Source of the DNA: Vitrella brassicaformis
Taxonomy: Eukaryota > Sar > Vitrellaceae
Direction: 5' to 3'
Assembly: GCA_001179505.1 (NCBI GenBank)
Contig: CDMY01000514.1
Span: forward strand, 1-61,197
Length of the DNA stretch: 61,197 bases
A model generated the notes under the pieces. The model saw nothing but the letters and a program-made list of their open reading frames with translations, made no database searches and was not told where the DNA came from. Below are positions 35,528-45,117 of the stretch, one piece after another (position 1 is the stretch's first letter; each line of letters starts with the position of its first letter). A program made the translations under genes and the position numbers.

Positions 35528-37658
35528 ATGTCGCGGTTTCTTGTCCTTGCCGTCTGGCTCACTTTGGCAAACGCGGCGAAGGACAGCACGTCTGCAAACC
35601 CAGAGCCAATCGAAACAAGTGGACTGAAGAAAGCAGGTATTTGCCGTTGCGTGTGGCACTGCGCGCCGATCTCACTTTCTCCTCCTGTTTCTCTCTGTCA
35701 GGTCCTGCAATGCGCTGTGCCGAGTGGTGGCTGGACCACGAGCTGTTCGGCGCCGAGCTGGCACGAGAAAAGGCCGCCTCGGCCAACGAATGCCAAAAGG
35801 AATGCCAGGACACCAAGGCGTGCAGGTTTTTCAGCTACTCCGAGCAGCGGGGCTGTCACCTCAGGTCTGGCATGGGCAAATCATACCGAATAGCCGCCGG
35901 TGCTGTGGCCGGACCGAAGAGCTGCACCCGAATCCCCGTCAGCGAATACATGGCGAGAGGTACGGATAAGTGCAGGGGCTTCTGGCGATGAGCATTGTTT
36001 GTTGGTGTGCAGGCCCTGCCAATGCGTTGGGTGGGCTTGTCTACGTGCCCCTGGGCAACCAGAAAGATCACTCCAAGCGATTGAGATCGGTGGCCAAGGA
36101 CCCTATCGGTGTGCCGTATGATTATCCGTTGAAGACGTACTTGACCCCCGGCTTGGAGTCAGACTACACGTGGGGTACGTCTGCATAGGTGCGTGATGCT
36201 CGTCAACCCATGTGACGATTGTGTGTGCAACAGCTTCGGTGCTGACGCGCAAGTCCAGGTCCAATGGGAAGGTTCGCTACACGCTCCTCCACTATGACAC
36301 CCAGGCTGGGCACACTACCACGGTTTCGCTGCACGGCTCCGAGAAAGCGGATGGTGGTGTTCTTGCCGTCACCGAGGCAGCGTTCCCCTTCGCTGCCACC
36401 TCGACGGCTAGGAGCAAGGCAGGCTGTAGTGGAGGTCTGTCATGTTTTCAATTCGAAAGTTTGACGGACGTCCTCTTTCAGGGCAAGACGCAAGGTACTC
36501 ACTCAGGCGTGCATGTTTCGGTTTCATTTTCATTCGTTCCCCATTTCTGTACACGTAGGCCTGAAGAAGCAGCTAGGACCTCATCATGCAGAGACCTTTG
36601 TCCTCCGCGCGCAGTACGTGCCGCCTGCTGGCCAAGGCTCTGCAGGCCCGCCACTGGTCACCTACATCCATGTCAAGCCCCCAGCTGATCACAAAGCGAA
36701 CAACGACACGATCGGTCAGCCGCTAGGTAGGATAGCTTGGGAAAGGCCAAACATGATGGCTCCACACACCTATTGTGGTGCAGAGAGGTGCATCACAGAC
36801 CTGGCTGCGGCGAGAGAGCGTCGTATCTGCGCGGGGACCAATGTCTCTCTGTCATCCGAGGAGTGCTTGGTGAGTCGCTCAATGGGCAAAACGCGTTAAT
36901 GATAGGTTTTTGATGTGAATAGGCCCGTGACTGCTGCTATGACGAGCTGCCTGTTTCGTTTTTTGCTCCTGACTGCTTCTATAAGAGTACGGAAGACCGA
37001 CGAGGGGATAACAGTAATGTGTATGTTTGCCTTCTTTGTTTGGTCGCCTGCAGCCTGTGGTGCACAGCAATCCTCCTGCCCCGATTGGGTCAGCTGAATC
37101 TATCTAAACTATGAGGCAATCCATCCATGTGTCTTGCCACCTGACAGGTCACGAGTCAAGGCACAGGCATATCCCCGACGTTGCGATGCGGCAGCCTTGG
37201 CGTCAATGTCACCAACGCCGACAACTCGAGTCGCATTCGTGGATACGTCAACTGCAGGGGTGCACCGGGGGACGGCTCAATCTTCCGCTTTCGTGGCGCT
37301 GGGACATGGACACAGATCTATCCCCTGGAGATCACCGAAGCTGCCATTGTCCGCATTGCCACGGGAGCGAACAACTTCGATCCCATCCTGGCGCTGCTCA
37401 GCGACTGTTGCGGTGAACCTGAGGCCTGCATCTTCGCCAATGACGACGGGCCGTACAACCTAAATCCGAAGATTGAGAGGCTGCTGCAGCCGGGGTCTTA
37501 TTTCGTTGCCCTCGGAGGGCTCACTGGGGACACAGGCAAGGCAATGCTTGATGTTACGGTGAGAGAAGAGCAGACGCACAGACATAATTGAGCTCTGTCC
37601 ACATTTGCTTGCTGTTGTCTGCTGCCTTCTCTAGTGCTCGCCGGGTGGGACTAATTGA
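35528..37658 (+). CDS. secreted PAN/apple-domain protein
   Basis: The start at 35528 gives a clear signal peptide, MSRFLVLAVWLTLANAA. Exons follow at 35528-35636, 35702-35959 and 36013-36174, with later ones to about 37560 and a final short exon ending CSPGGTN at 37658. The second exon encodes a PAN/apple-like module (MRCAEWWLDHELFG ... CQKECQDTKACRFFSYS ... CHLRSG). A later exon has ARDCCYDELP, whose adjacent cysteines are trefoil-like. The last large exon (about 37150-37560) reads as a pre-peptidase C-terminal-like beta domain (CGSLGVNVTNADNSS, FDPILALLSDCCGEP, PGSYFVALGG). PAN modules bind protein or carbohydrate, so a role at the cell surface or outside the cell is likely. Middle junctions (36230-36600) were not fully fixed. 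Confidence 0.7.
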
Positions 37659-38592
37659 GTGGACGGAGTGCGACGATGTGGCCGGCGCCTCGTTCGGCAG
37701 GACGCCGTGTACTTAGTCGTTGCAACGCGGACGTAGTGGAGGACGCCGTGCAGAAGCTTGACCACCTTTCTATTTTTCAGATGATGAAGTGCTCTCTCCT
37801 TCATTGTGTTTTGTGCACAAGTGTACATGATACACGTATGTGTCTAACCGCGATTTATCTATCATCATTCTTGTTCTGCACTTTCATCACTTTCATATTT
37901 CAGCGTATCTGTCCTCTGCGAGGTGTGTTTTGCTGTTTGTCGCTGACCACGGCTTCCCTGGTTTTCCTTTGCATTAGGTATGTTGCACGTCCATTTATTC
38001 ATGAGATTTAGGCCTAATGGTGCAGATATTGCGGCGTATGCATGGATAGTCGTCACATGGGCGGGTGGCGAGGCAGAAATTTTCTCCGGATTGCCTCACG
38101 TGTGTGCTGGTGTTGCCGCTGATAGATTGAGATTTTTGATCTACTGCACTGCGTCTTCGACTAAGTTGAGTACTTTTAGAGACAGAAGTCATACGCAATC
38201 GTACTCCACCTTGACATTCTTGATTCTTGACATTCTCCACATTATGAAGCGTCCGAGTCCGTTTTCCTTCAAGTCAGTAAATCCACTCGCTCGCCCTCCG
38301 TGGAAAAAAAAGCTATCGCAGCCTTGCCTGGCGCACGCCTGAGCACGAGAACGACAGATGACGGGGCTTCTGCGCCGGGCTTAGGGACAGGTGTCCCATC
38401 AAACCCCCCTGTCGCTGCGTCCCTCGCTTCACCACCCATGATCCACTCAGACAGACAAGCTCTTCGAATTCCTGTGGCCTATTGTTCAACCATGAGTCAG
38501 ATCTCACCCCTGTCTTCACCTCAACGCCGATGGTGGGTGCCACCACAACACATCAGATCAATCACATGTCTGGCTGCAGAATCTGTCTGTGT
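37659..38592. other. spacer, possible undetected exons of the next gene
   Basis: No clear gene. A plus frame around 38300-38500 is rich in Ser, Pro and Thr and might be coding, ahead of the duplicated acceptor at 38593-38650, but nothing confirms it. Confidence 0.35.
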
Positions 38593-38650
38593 TCTCCTTT
38601 TTTCCTGTTCACAGGTTGAGCTCTCCTTTTTTCCTGTTCACAGGTTGAGC
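38593..38650 (+). repeat. 29-bp exact tandem duplication containing a 3' splice-site-like sequence
   Basis: Two exact 29-bp units (38593-38621 and 38622-38650) each carry cttttttcctgttcacag followed by GTTGAGC, that is, a polypyrimidine tract plus AG. It lies just upstream of a coding-like frame leading to the Crinkler/RHS-like gene. Confidence 0.85.
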
Positions 38651-38846
38651 AGCAGCTCGCTTTGCCTCCCTCTGGCTCGTCGCTTCCGGATGGCCATTAT
38701 GCTGTGGATCTCTCTCTTCATGCTGCCACTGTTGATGGCCTTTCGGCCTTCGTTGATTGGCAGTGGCCTCAGCAGACGCACACCACTGAACAAGGCGGCC
38801 CAGTCCATCATCTCACCGTTCGGGCAGCTGTCCTCGCGTCCTTCAC

Positions 38847-40934
38847 ATGAGTCAAGAGGAGGCCAATGAGCCACATGGTGGGCTATCTCAAGTCAGGACC
38901 GGAAGGGGATATGTGACTCACACACACTCCTTTTGTTTGTTTATGTATGACCATGCAGATACCGTCGCTGGACCAGCCCGCCGCTTCAGCGACTTCCCGA
39001 TCACGGCTAGTCACCTCATTTCGCTGGACAAGCTCACAAGCTCCGCCAATCAGCGTGACTCTCCACACGTGCCAAGACTCGTGTCAGAATCCCCGTCCGT
39101 CCCGACGACACTCTCCCGTCCAGAGCCTGAAGAGTACGTGGGCCTCGACAGACTGCTAGGGGTGGTCGACGACTACATTTTGCCACTGTTCGCCAGCTAT
39201 GACACGTCGGACTTTCGGGTGGGCCCTGTGGCGCTAACGCGGTTCATGAGAGGCGGCAAGACGCGGGCCCTCAAGGAGCTCGGGAACGAGCTGCAACGAC
39301 GTGAGAAGCCGGTGCTTTTCATAGCATTCACCGGACAAACTCGCTTGAACGAGCATGAGGCCCAGCTCCACAAGCGCGGCGAGTTGACTCTGCTGGACTC
39401 AATAGTGCTGCGGATGACGTGGGCATGTGCAACAGAGGAGACAGTCGCGAGTCTGGCGGAGCAGATCGGCAAGGACCCGGGTGACATCTCGTTCGAAGAC
39501 TGGATAGACCACGTCTCTCTTGATCCGCTTCTTCTGGATAGATGGCTCACCGGTCCCCTGATTCTCCTTTTTGACAAATTAGACCAGCTTGTCACGAAGG
39601 AGACCTTGCCGGCACTGACTGTTGAAGGATCGGAGGCGAGGGCGGTAGCTGAGTTCATCCTTAGCTGCCTCGGAGCGAAAGATCGTTATTTCATCTTTTC
39701 GAGCCACGATGCCACAGTGGGCAAGAGCATCAGGGATTACTGGGTCGACCAGAGAGGCTCACGTGACGTCTACAAGCTCGAGCTCCCCCGTATCGAGGAG
39801 CCGACCGAGGCGCTGGCCATCAGCCCCTCTGCAAGCACTGGAGAGATATGCTGGACTGGCCGGGCACCTGCACTGCTGTTCGAGCTCTACCGGCGGAGCG
39901 AGACCTCCTCGAACAAGGAGGATGTGCTGAAGCACTTCACTAGCAGCAAATCCGTTGACACGTCCACAGCCCCGGCTGTCATCCGCTCGGCACTCAAGGG
40001 AGATCCAAGCGCTGCCTACTTTGAGTCACTCGGCGCGATGACGAGCGCTCTAGACGTCTACGGCGAGGGTTGCGTGTGGCCTCCCTGCTATTTGGGAAAG
40101 GCTTGTTCACTTGTGGGCGAAGCAATGTCCCTCCCCAAGAACGACCAGCTTGTGACCAAGTTCGGCGGTCCTTTCATCAACAGCATCGGCATGGTGGACC
40201 GATTCCTGAGACGGCTGCTGGAGCCCCGAGGCTCTGGGAAGTGGTGGGAGGGGGTGGTCAAGGCTGCCGTACTTCTGCGACTGCTGGACAGCCACACTAC
40301 GGCAATGGATGGATCCGAGTCGCCCACATCGTTGCTGACCGGCATGCCAGCAGCCCTTCTGCCGCCTCCGGTGACAAGTTATCGTGGGTGCCCATTCGCA
40401 GGGATCGTGCGACTGCCTGTTCGAGAAGCGAGAGACCTGCCGCAGCTCATTGAATGGTTCAATCGTTACGGAGTGCGCAAGAACATGAATGAAGGCTTTG
40501 TATCCTATTTGGTTGACCCTGAAAACCCCCAATTCCAGGGCTGGGACTTCTTCGTCTTTGTGACCGACAACGGCGAGCTGCGCCAGATCTGGGGCTACCA
40601 GAGCAAGGAAGACGACCAGGGGCCAGAAGGCAGGAAGCCGACAATCGAGCGGGCTCTCGAGGCCCTCGGGAACGAGGGTCTTCTCAATGGTCTGAACATC
40701 CACACCGTGTGGCTGCAAGGCGACGCACCGATATCCTTTGCAACACCTACAGCTGCCGCAAAGCAGGCGGCTCGACAAGACAAAACGGATAACATCAACG
40801 GCACGCCGCTGTACTATCCTTCTCAGTCGTCTCTGAGGGTGTTCGTGGGATTTTCCCTGGCGGAGACTTGTCCATTCAGCTTCTTGACGGAACGGAAGTA
40901 TGAGAGAGGGAAGGGCGGCGACGGTGTGCGTTGA
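38847..40934 (+). CDS. Crinkler/RHS-like NTPase-nuclease effector-type protein
   Basis: An uninterrupted 695-codon frame, in strong contrast to its intron-rich neighbours. An N-terminal P-loop variant, RFMRGGKTRALKEL (RGGKTR at residues 135-140), is the form I know from Crinkler and retrotransposon-hot-spot proteins, followed by a PVLFIAFTGQT strand. Walker B PLILLFDKLDQL is at 237-248. The C-terminal region has D567 (GWDFFVFVTDNG) and Q585-S-K587 (IWGYQSK), matching a D-x(n)-QxK restriction-endonuclease-like core. In the published family model such proteins act in host nuclei or descend from transposon-associated nucleases. The first ~40 residues may not be coding: an intron-like stretch ending catgcag at 38959 suggests an upstream exon, perhaps the frame around 38662-38845. 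Its role here (self, competitor or symbiosis) cannot be told from sequence. Confidence 0.7.
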   Translation: MSQEEANEPHGGLSQVRTGRGYVTHTHSFCLFMYDHADTVAGPARRFSDFPITASHLISLDKLTSSANQRDSPHVPRLVSESPSVPTTLSRPEPEEYVGLDRLLGVVDDYILPLFASYDTSDFRVGPVALTRFMRGGKTRALKELGNELQRREKPVLFIAFTGQTRLNEHEAQLHKRGELTLLDSIVLRMTWACATEETVASLAEQIGKDPGDISFEDWIDHVSLDPLLLDRWLTGPLILLFDKLDQLVTKETLPALTVEGSEARAVAEFILSCLGAKDRYFIFSSHDATVGKSIRDYWVDQRGSRDVYKLELPRIEEPTEALAISPSASTGEICWTGRAPALLFELYRRSETSSNKEDVLKHFTSSKSVDTSTAPAVIRSALKGDPSAAYFESLGAMTSALDVYGEGCVWPPCYLGKACSLVGEAMSLPKNDQLVTKFGGPFINSIGMVDRFLRRLLEPRGSGKWWEGVVKAAVLLRLLDSHTTAMDGSESPTSLLTGMPAALLPPPVTSYRGCPFAGIVRLPVREARDLPQLIEWFNRYGVRKNMNEGFVSYLVDPENPQFQGWDFFVFVTDNGELRQIWGYQSKEDDQGPEGRKPTIERALEALGNEGLLNGLNIHTVWLQGDAPISFATPTAAAKQAARQDKTDNINGTPLYYPSQSSLRVFVGFSLAETCPFSFLTERKYERGKGGDGVR

Positions 40935-41931
40935 CGGTCGCCTGAGATAGATGACTTGCTGTTGCTTGCCATTCATGTGGCAGTCGGTCGATGCCCTCGT
41001 TTTCGTTGACTGTAGATTCTGTGAACCGCGAGAAGAAAGGAGCGCCGTCTTGATTGAGGGAGGCGGGGGGACGGTATTTGTCGACCTGAAAGATGGCTGC
41101 ACACACGGCCGTCGTGGACCAGAGTCTGCACTCGTGGACTCTGCACTTGTGGACTTGAGGTGGCCGGCGCTGTCACCTGAATACAGACATGTAGGCAGAC
41201 AGAGATGTATGCCGCTCGCCAATTACGGGCCACACAGTGATGTATCAGCGAGGCCCATTATCCCTAAGCATTGACCGTGATCGCAACCGAGTCACTTCAC
41301 ACACACAAGTGGCTTCCACTGACACATACAAGCACCTGTTGTTTCCATCATGGCCATGCTGTGACATGTACATGTATGACAGTCTTCTTCACAGGCACAT
41401 AGCGCATACTATCTGACATGACATTATTCATGCCATTCGCTGGCGCATGCATCGATCTGTTGATCTCATTGAGTGAAAGGGACCTCCTTTGTGCCCCCAC
41501 TCCATCCCTTTGAGGTGTCTATATGTATGTATTCGTGCACTTCAGTGGTAGACACAGATACATACATAACATACATACAGGGGGAGCAGAGAGAGCAGGA
41601 CTGTTAGTAGTTACATAGCTGTAGAGCCGAGAGGGAAAAAGAGTCCCGCCTGGCCTGGCTATTTATTTTGCCCTGCCGCTGGCTAGGCCCAATGAAACAT
41701 ACAAGCTTGTACACACAGTCAGTTCGGCCGAGCACCTTGTCGATAAATGCTGCATATATCACCCAAACACAGACACGGCAAGAGACGGAAAAAGTACGTC
41801 AGGCTCGTGCAGGCGTCTTGCTCGCCACTGCACCGGTGTATGTGTGCGCATAGCAAGACAAAAAAGAGTGGCATTGCCACGTGTGTAGGCACTACGTGTG
41901 GCACGCTCTGCGTCTATGTATGCCACAGAAA
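40935..41931. other. spacer without recognised gene
   Basis: Sequence between the NTPase gene stop and the stop of the next minus-strand gene. It contains acatac and catgta words and short frames only. A plus frame near 40951-41274 is possible but shows no domain. Confidence 0.45.
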
Positions 41932-43599
41932 TTACACAACGTTGCCGCCGGCATATTGGTTGAGAAAATCTTCAACGAACTCGACACTCACATCGAATCG
42001 CTTGGCGAGATCCTCTGTCGACACACACGCGAGACAGGAAGACATATATCGCATTCGTTCGGGTGCATAATTGTATGAATGCCCCGTACCAATCACTCCC
42101 TGCTGTTCATCAACGTCCAGTTTATCAAACTCGGCGAAGAAGTTGTCCAGCCAGTTCTGCTGGGCATCTGTCACTTGCTCAGCAATTGCAGCAGCTTCAC
42201 TTGCAGCAGGTGTGGGCGTGGGTTTGATTCCTTGAACGAGATCGAAGAAATAGAACACAAAGCCCGCAACTGTACACACACAGGCAAGCCACAACACAAA
42301 CAAGACATCAGACGCATTCGGTAGGTCTGTCTGTCTGCACATTGATTGCCCGCCTGCTTACGGATAAACTCCTTTTGAATTTCGTTCAGAGGGCCACCAT
42401 CGAAGTTTGCGAAAAGAGCGACGAACGCAGCCGCTGCACGCACGAAAGGATTGACGCACAAAAGGGAAGAGAAGACACATTTCACATACCCGCTGCTCTG
42501 CGTCTCTCTCTCTCTCTCGCTCTGTGTGTGTGTGTGTGTGTCTGAGTGTCTTAGTTTTCTCTCATACTGATAGCAGCTTCTACGTCCGGATCTTCAAGCT
42601 TGGCAACGCATTTGAAGAAGGCCTCTACCACCAGCTCGATCACGTCGAGGCTGAAGCCTGGTTTGAGGACCAGCAAGATGTCCACGCACTTCTCAGCAGA
42701 CGAGGTACGGTTGAGGGGCAGGGGCTCGCCTCCTCGTCCGCCGCTGGTATCAGGTGTGACGGCCGCGTCCCAGCTCGCAAGATCAGTTTCATCCCCACAC
42801 CGCTCAATCTCTTCGCGAGCGGCAACTGCAGGAAAGGAGAAGGCGGGGATCTTCATTGCTCACATGCATCTTATCCTGGCTTACAGATTGTGAGCCTGGC
42901 CTCGTCAGCGTTTTCAGTATTGGCCTCTGCCCAGGCGACATACTCGTCGGCGAGCGCGTCTTGCAGCTCAGGCGAACCATCCAGGGCCACAAACGTCAGA
43001 CCTGCACAGGTGACAAACTGGCGTCTGTTTATATCAAGCCGTTCATCAAACATACCGACTGCCTCATTCACCAACTGTTTTTCCAGAAACGTGTTCAAGA
43101 TGCAGTTAGTGAAAAAGGTTGAGACCTCCGCCACGTCGGTAGGCAACTCCGCGCAGGCCGCTGGCAGAGCGCCACCAAGGAAATTCTCCGCAAGTTCCGT
43201 CAGCGTGCAAGCCTGTTCCTTCTTGGCGGGTTCATCGTGCGCCGCCATCTTGCCGAGTTGTTTGCCCATCTCGGTTATGACGTGCGTGACATCACTGATG
43301 ACCGGCTTGCCGTCAGCCTGATATGACGCATCAGAGTACACTGTCAGGGAAACAGAAAACGATATGATCCGGCGTCGCGTACGGCGGTTTCAATGTCTTG
43401 GATAATGCCCGCGATGGCACGGGGGAGAGCATCGACGTCACCGCCATCTACACACATGCATGGCACTGACCAAGCACTCCCTGACCGCCATCTGTGACTC
43501 ACCTTCTGTTGACGGGAGGAATTTTTTCTCCTCCGGTAAGGCCGACGCCGTTTGGATGAGAGCCACCAATGCGGCCACCGCCACTATGTCCGTCTTCAT
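41932..43599 (-). CDS. small secreted acidic helical protein, unknown
   Basis: The minus-strand start at 43599 gives MKTDIVAVAALVALIQTASA, a good signal peptide, followed by a donor after LPSTE. Further exon frames read CTLTELAENFLGGALPAAC and FFTNCILNTFLEKQLVNEA (43.1-43.3 kb), LDGSPELQDALADEYVAWAE (42.95 kb), CVDILLVLKPGFSLDVIEL (42.65 kb), DNFFAEFDKLDVDEQQGV (42.1 kb) and FDVSVEFVEDFLNQYAGGN before TAA at 41932-41934. The mature part is acidic and mostly helical with several cysteines. Other small pieces (AAAFVALFANF, VAGFVFYFFDLVQG) suggest one or two hydrophobic helices. I do not know the family. The exon near 43.4 kb is poorly resolved. Confidence 0.6.
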
Positions 43600-43974
43600 T
43601 ACTTGATGCTCTGATGCTTGGACAATACAATACCGCGCGTACGTGTGGTGATGAATTTACGCGACAACGGCCGTGTGTCAGGTACGCGATTATGTTGCAT
43701 GGGGTGTTGATATGTGAAACATACGGGTGTTTGGGGGTGCTGCATGACGGATCTTCGGGCAGCCGGCTTTCCAGGGCATTCCCCGGACTATGGCCAGACA
43801 AGAAGTATGAGGCCCAAATGACGATGCAGCCTGCAGTGGTCGATTGACGCATTGCCAGCCGACCTCGGGGACCTGCGTGCAATGATGTTGAAGATGCATG
43901 AAGAGGGTGGTCTGGCCGTGGGTGGACGTCACGGCGGATGATCTGATGATCCAAGGGGTGACCGGGATTGACGA
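43600..43974 (+). pseudogene. left part of a reading frame interrupted by a LINE insertion
   Basis: A plus frame from 43898 (MKRVVWPWVDVTADDLMIQG) reads through to the target-site duplication as DDDERL. Joined across the insertion by one copy of the duplicated site, the frame continues into MRQRGRLPDDTILVILRRR on the far side. Upstream of 43898 the exon structure is unclear, so the original gene's extent is unknown. Confidence 0.5.
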
Positions 43975-43988
43975 TGATGAAAGACTAA
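43975..43988 (+). repeat. target-site duplication, left copy
   Basis: The 14-bp sequence tgatgaaagactaa is repeated exactly at 44989-45002 and flanks the LINE fragment. Confidence 0.85.
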
Positions 43989-44988
43989 GGTCCGTTCCAC
44001 CCTGGCGACCATCGTGCCACCATCCGCCACGCCCTCACCCGGAGAAAGCAGCAGCAGGACGTCGCCCACAAGACCAAGAGGGAGGCCGCCCTGCCGCACA
44101 TCGACCGCCGGCGCCATCGCGTCCTCTCCCGCAGCGCCGAGTACAAGACGTCCGGCTGGCTGACCACCCTCCCGTCGACAGACAACAACACTGGTCTTGA
44201 TGCTGCGGAGTTTCGAGATGCCCTCAACATGCGTTACGGCCGTCACCCCCCCGGCCTCGCTGCACGCTGCGACCACTGCAACCAGCCCCTCACCGTCGAC
44301 CATGCGCTGTGCTGCAAGCGGTACGGCCTGGTGATTCGTCGCCACGACGAGCTGCGGGACACTTTTGCCGAGCTGATTGGGATGGCGTGGGGGGACGCTG
44401 GTGTGCGTCGGGAGGTGGTGTTGAAGGAGGGAGAGGAGGGGGAGGGTGGGGTCAGGGCGGACATCGTCGCTCGGGGCGTGTGGGAGCGGCAGGCGGCTGC
44501 GTCGTTTGACATCTGTATTACGGATCCTGACGCAACGTCTTACGCTTCCAAGAACCGATCGACCAAGTCCATCCTGAAGCAGCACGAGACCGCCAAGAAG
44601 AAGAAATACCGCTCGGCCGTCTGCGACTCCCGCGTGACCTTCTGCCCTCTGGTGGTGACGTGTGACGGTGTGTGGGGACACGATGCCAACGTGTTCATCG
44701 CCCACATGGCTCATGCGCTGTTGGAGAAGGAGGGGTGGAAGGGTCGGGGGTTCAGTCATGTGTCTGGATGGATTCGCTCTCGCTTGTCTATCGCCCTCGC
44801 GCGTGCGACTAGCTTCTGTCTGCGTGGGGGAGGGAGGGGAGGGTTTGCGGGACTGGGGTGTGCTGATGGGGCGGGGATTGATCCCTCCTCCCCTTGAGCC
44901 TGTTTGACTCTGCGTGCTGATGGGACTGTATTTGTATGAGTATCACGGACAGACAGACGAGTGTTACGGTTAATGACAGTTTCCCCCC
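43989..44988 (+). mobile_element. 5'-truncated LINE with restriction-like endonuclease domain
   Basis: This is a 1000-bp insertion bounded by a 14-bp target-site duplication. It is open from its first base to a stop at 44895-44897 (303 codons with stop), in one frame. The encoded fragment is the C-terminus of a non-LTR polyprotein: a zinc motif CDHCNQPLTVDHALCC with a following RRHDELRD helix, then RADIVARG and FDICITDP, which match the R-x-D ... D pattern of R2-type restriction-like endonucleases, and a lysine-rich helix. About 90 bp of 3' UTR follows and is shared with the copy at the window start. Reverse transcriptase is missing because of 5' truncation, the usual result of incomplete target-primed reverse transcription. 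The intact frame and exact duplication indicate a recent insertion. Confidence 0.85.
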
Positions 44989-45002
44989 TGATGAAAGACT
45001 AA
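44989..45002 (+). repeat. target-site duplication, right copy
   Basis: Exact copy of 43975-43988 immediately after the LINE 3' end, which closes with a short tract tttcccccc. Confidence 0.85.
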
Positions 45003-45117
45003 TGAGGCAGAGAGGGAGGCTCCCTGACGATACTATCCTCGTCATCCTGCGCAGACGTATTAATGCATGTGAATCTGTCACCCACACTACACAACCACAC
45101 GTCTGTGTTTGTTGAGT
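45003..45117 (+). pseudogene. right part of the LINE-interrupted reading frame
   Basis: Beginning directly after the duplicated site, the frame reads MRQRGRLPDDTILVILRRR and continues to a stop at 45115-45117. LPDDTILVIL is reminiscent of an F-box start (LPxxxLxxIL), a weak resemblance. It is separated from its upstream half only by the insertion. Confidence 0.5.

Noticed and set aside
40107-41222. 371-codon minus frame opposite the Crinkler-like gene
   Set aside because: Antisense shadow; the plus strand carries the recognisable NTPase and nuclease motifs.
43929-44759. 276-codon minus frame opposite the LINE fragment
   Set aside because: The plus strand has the zinc motif and REL-endonuclease pattern; the minus frame is its shadow.
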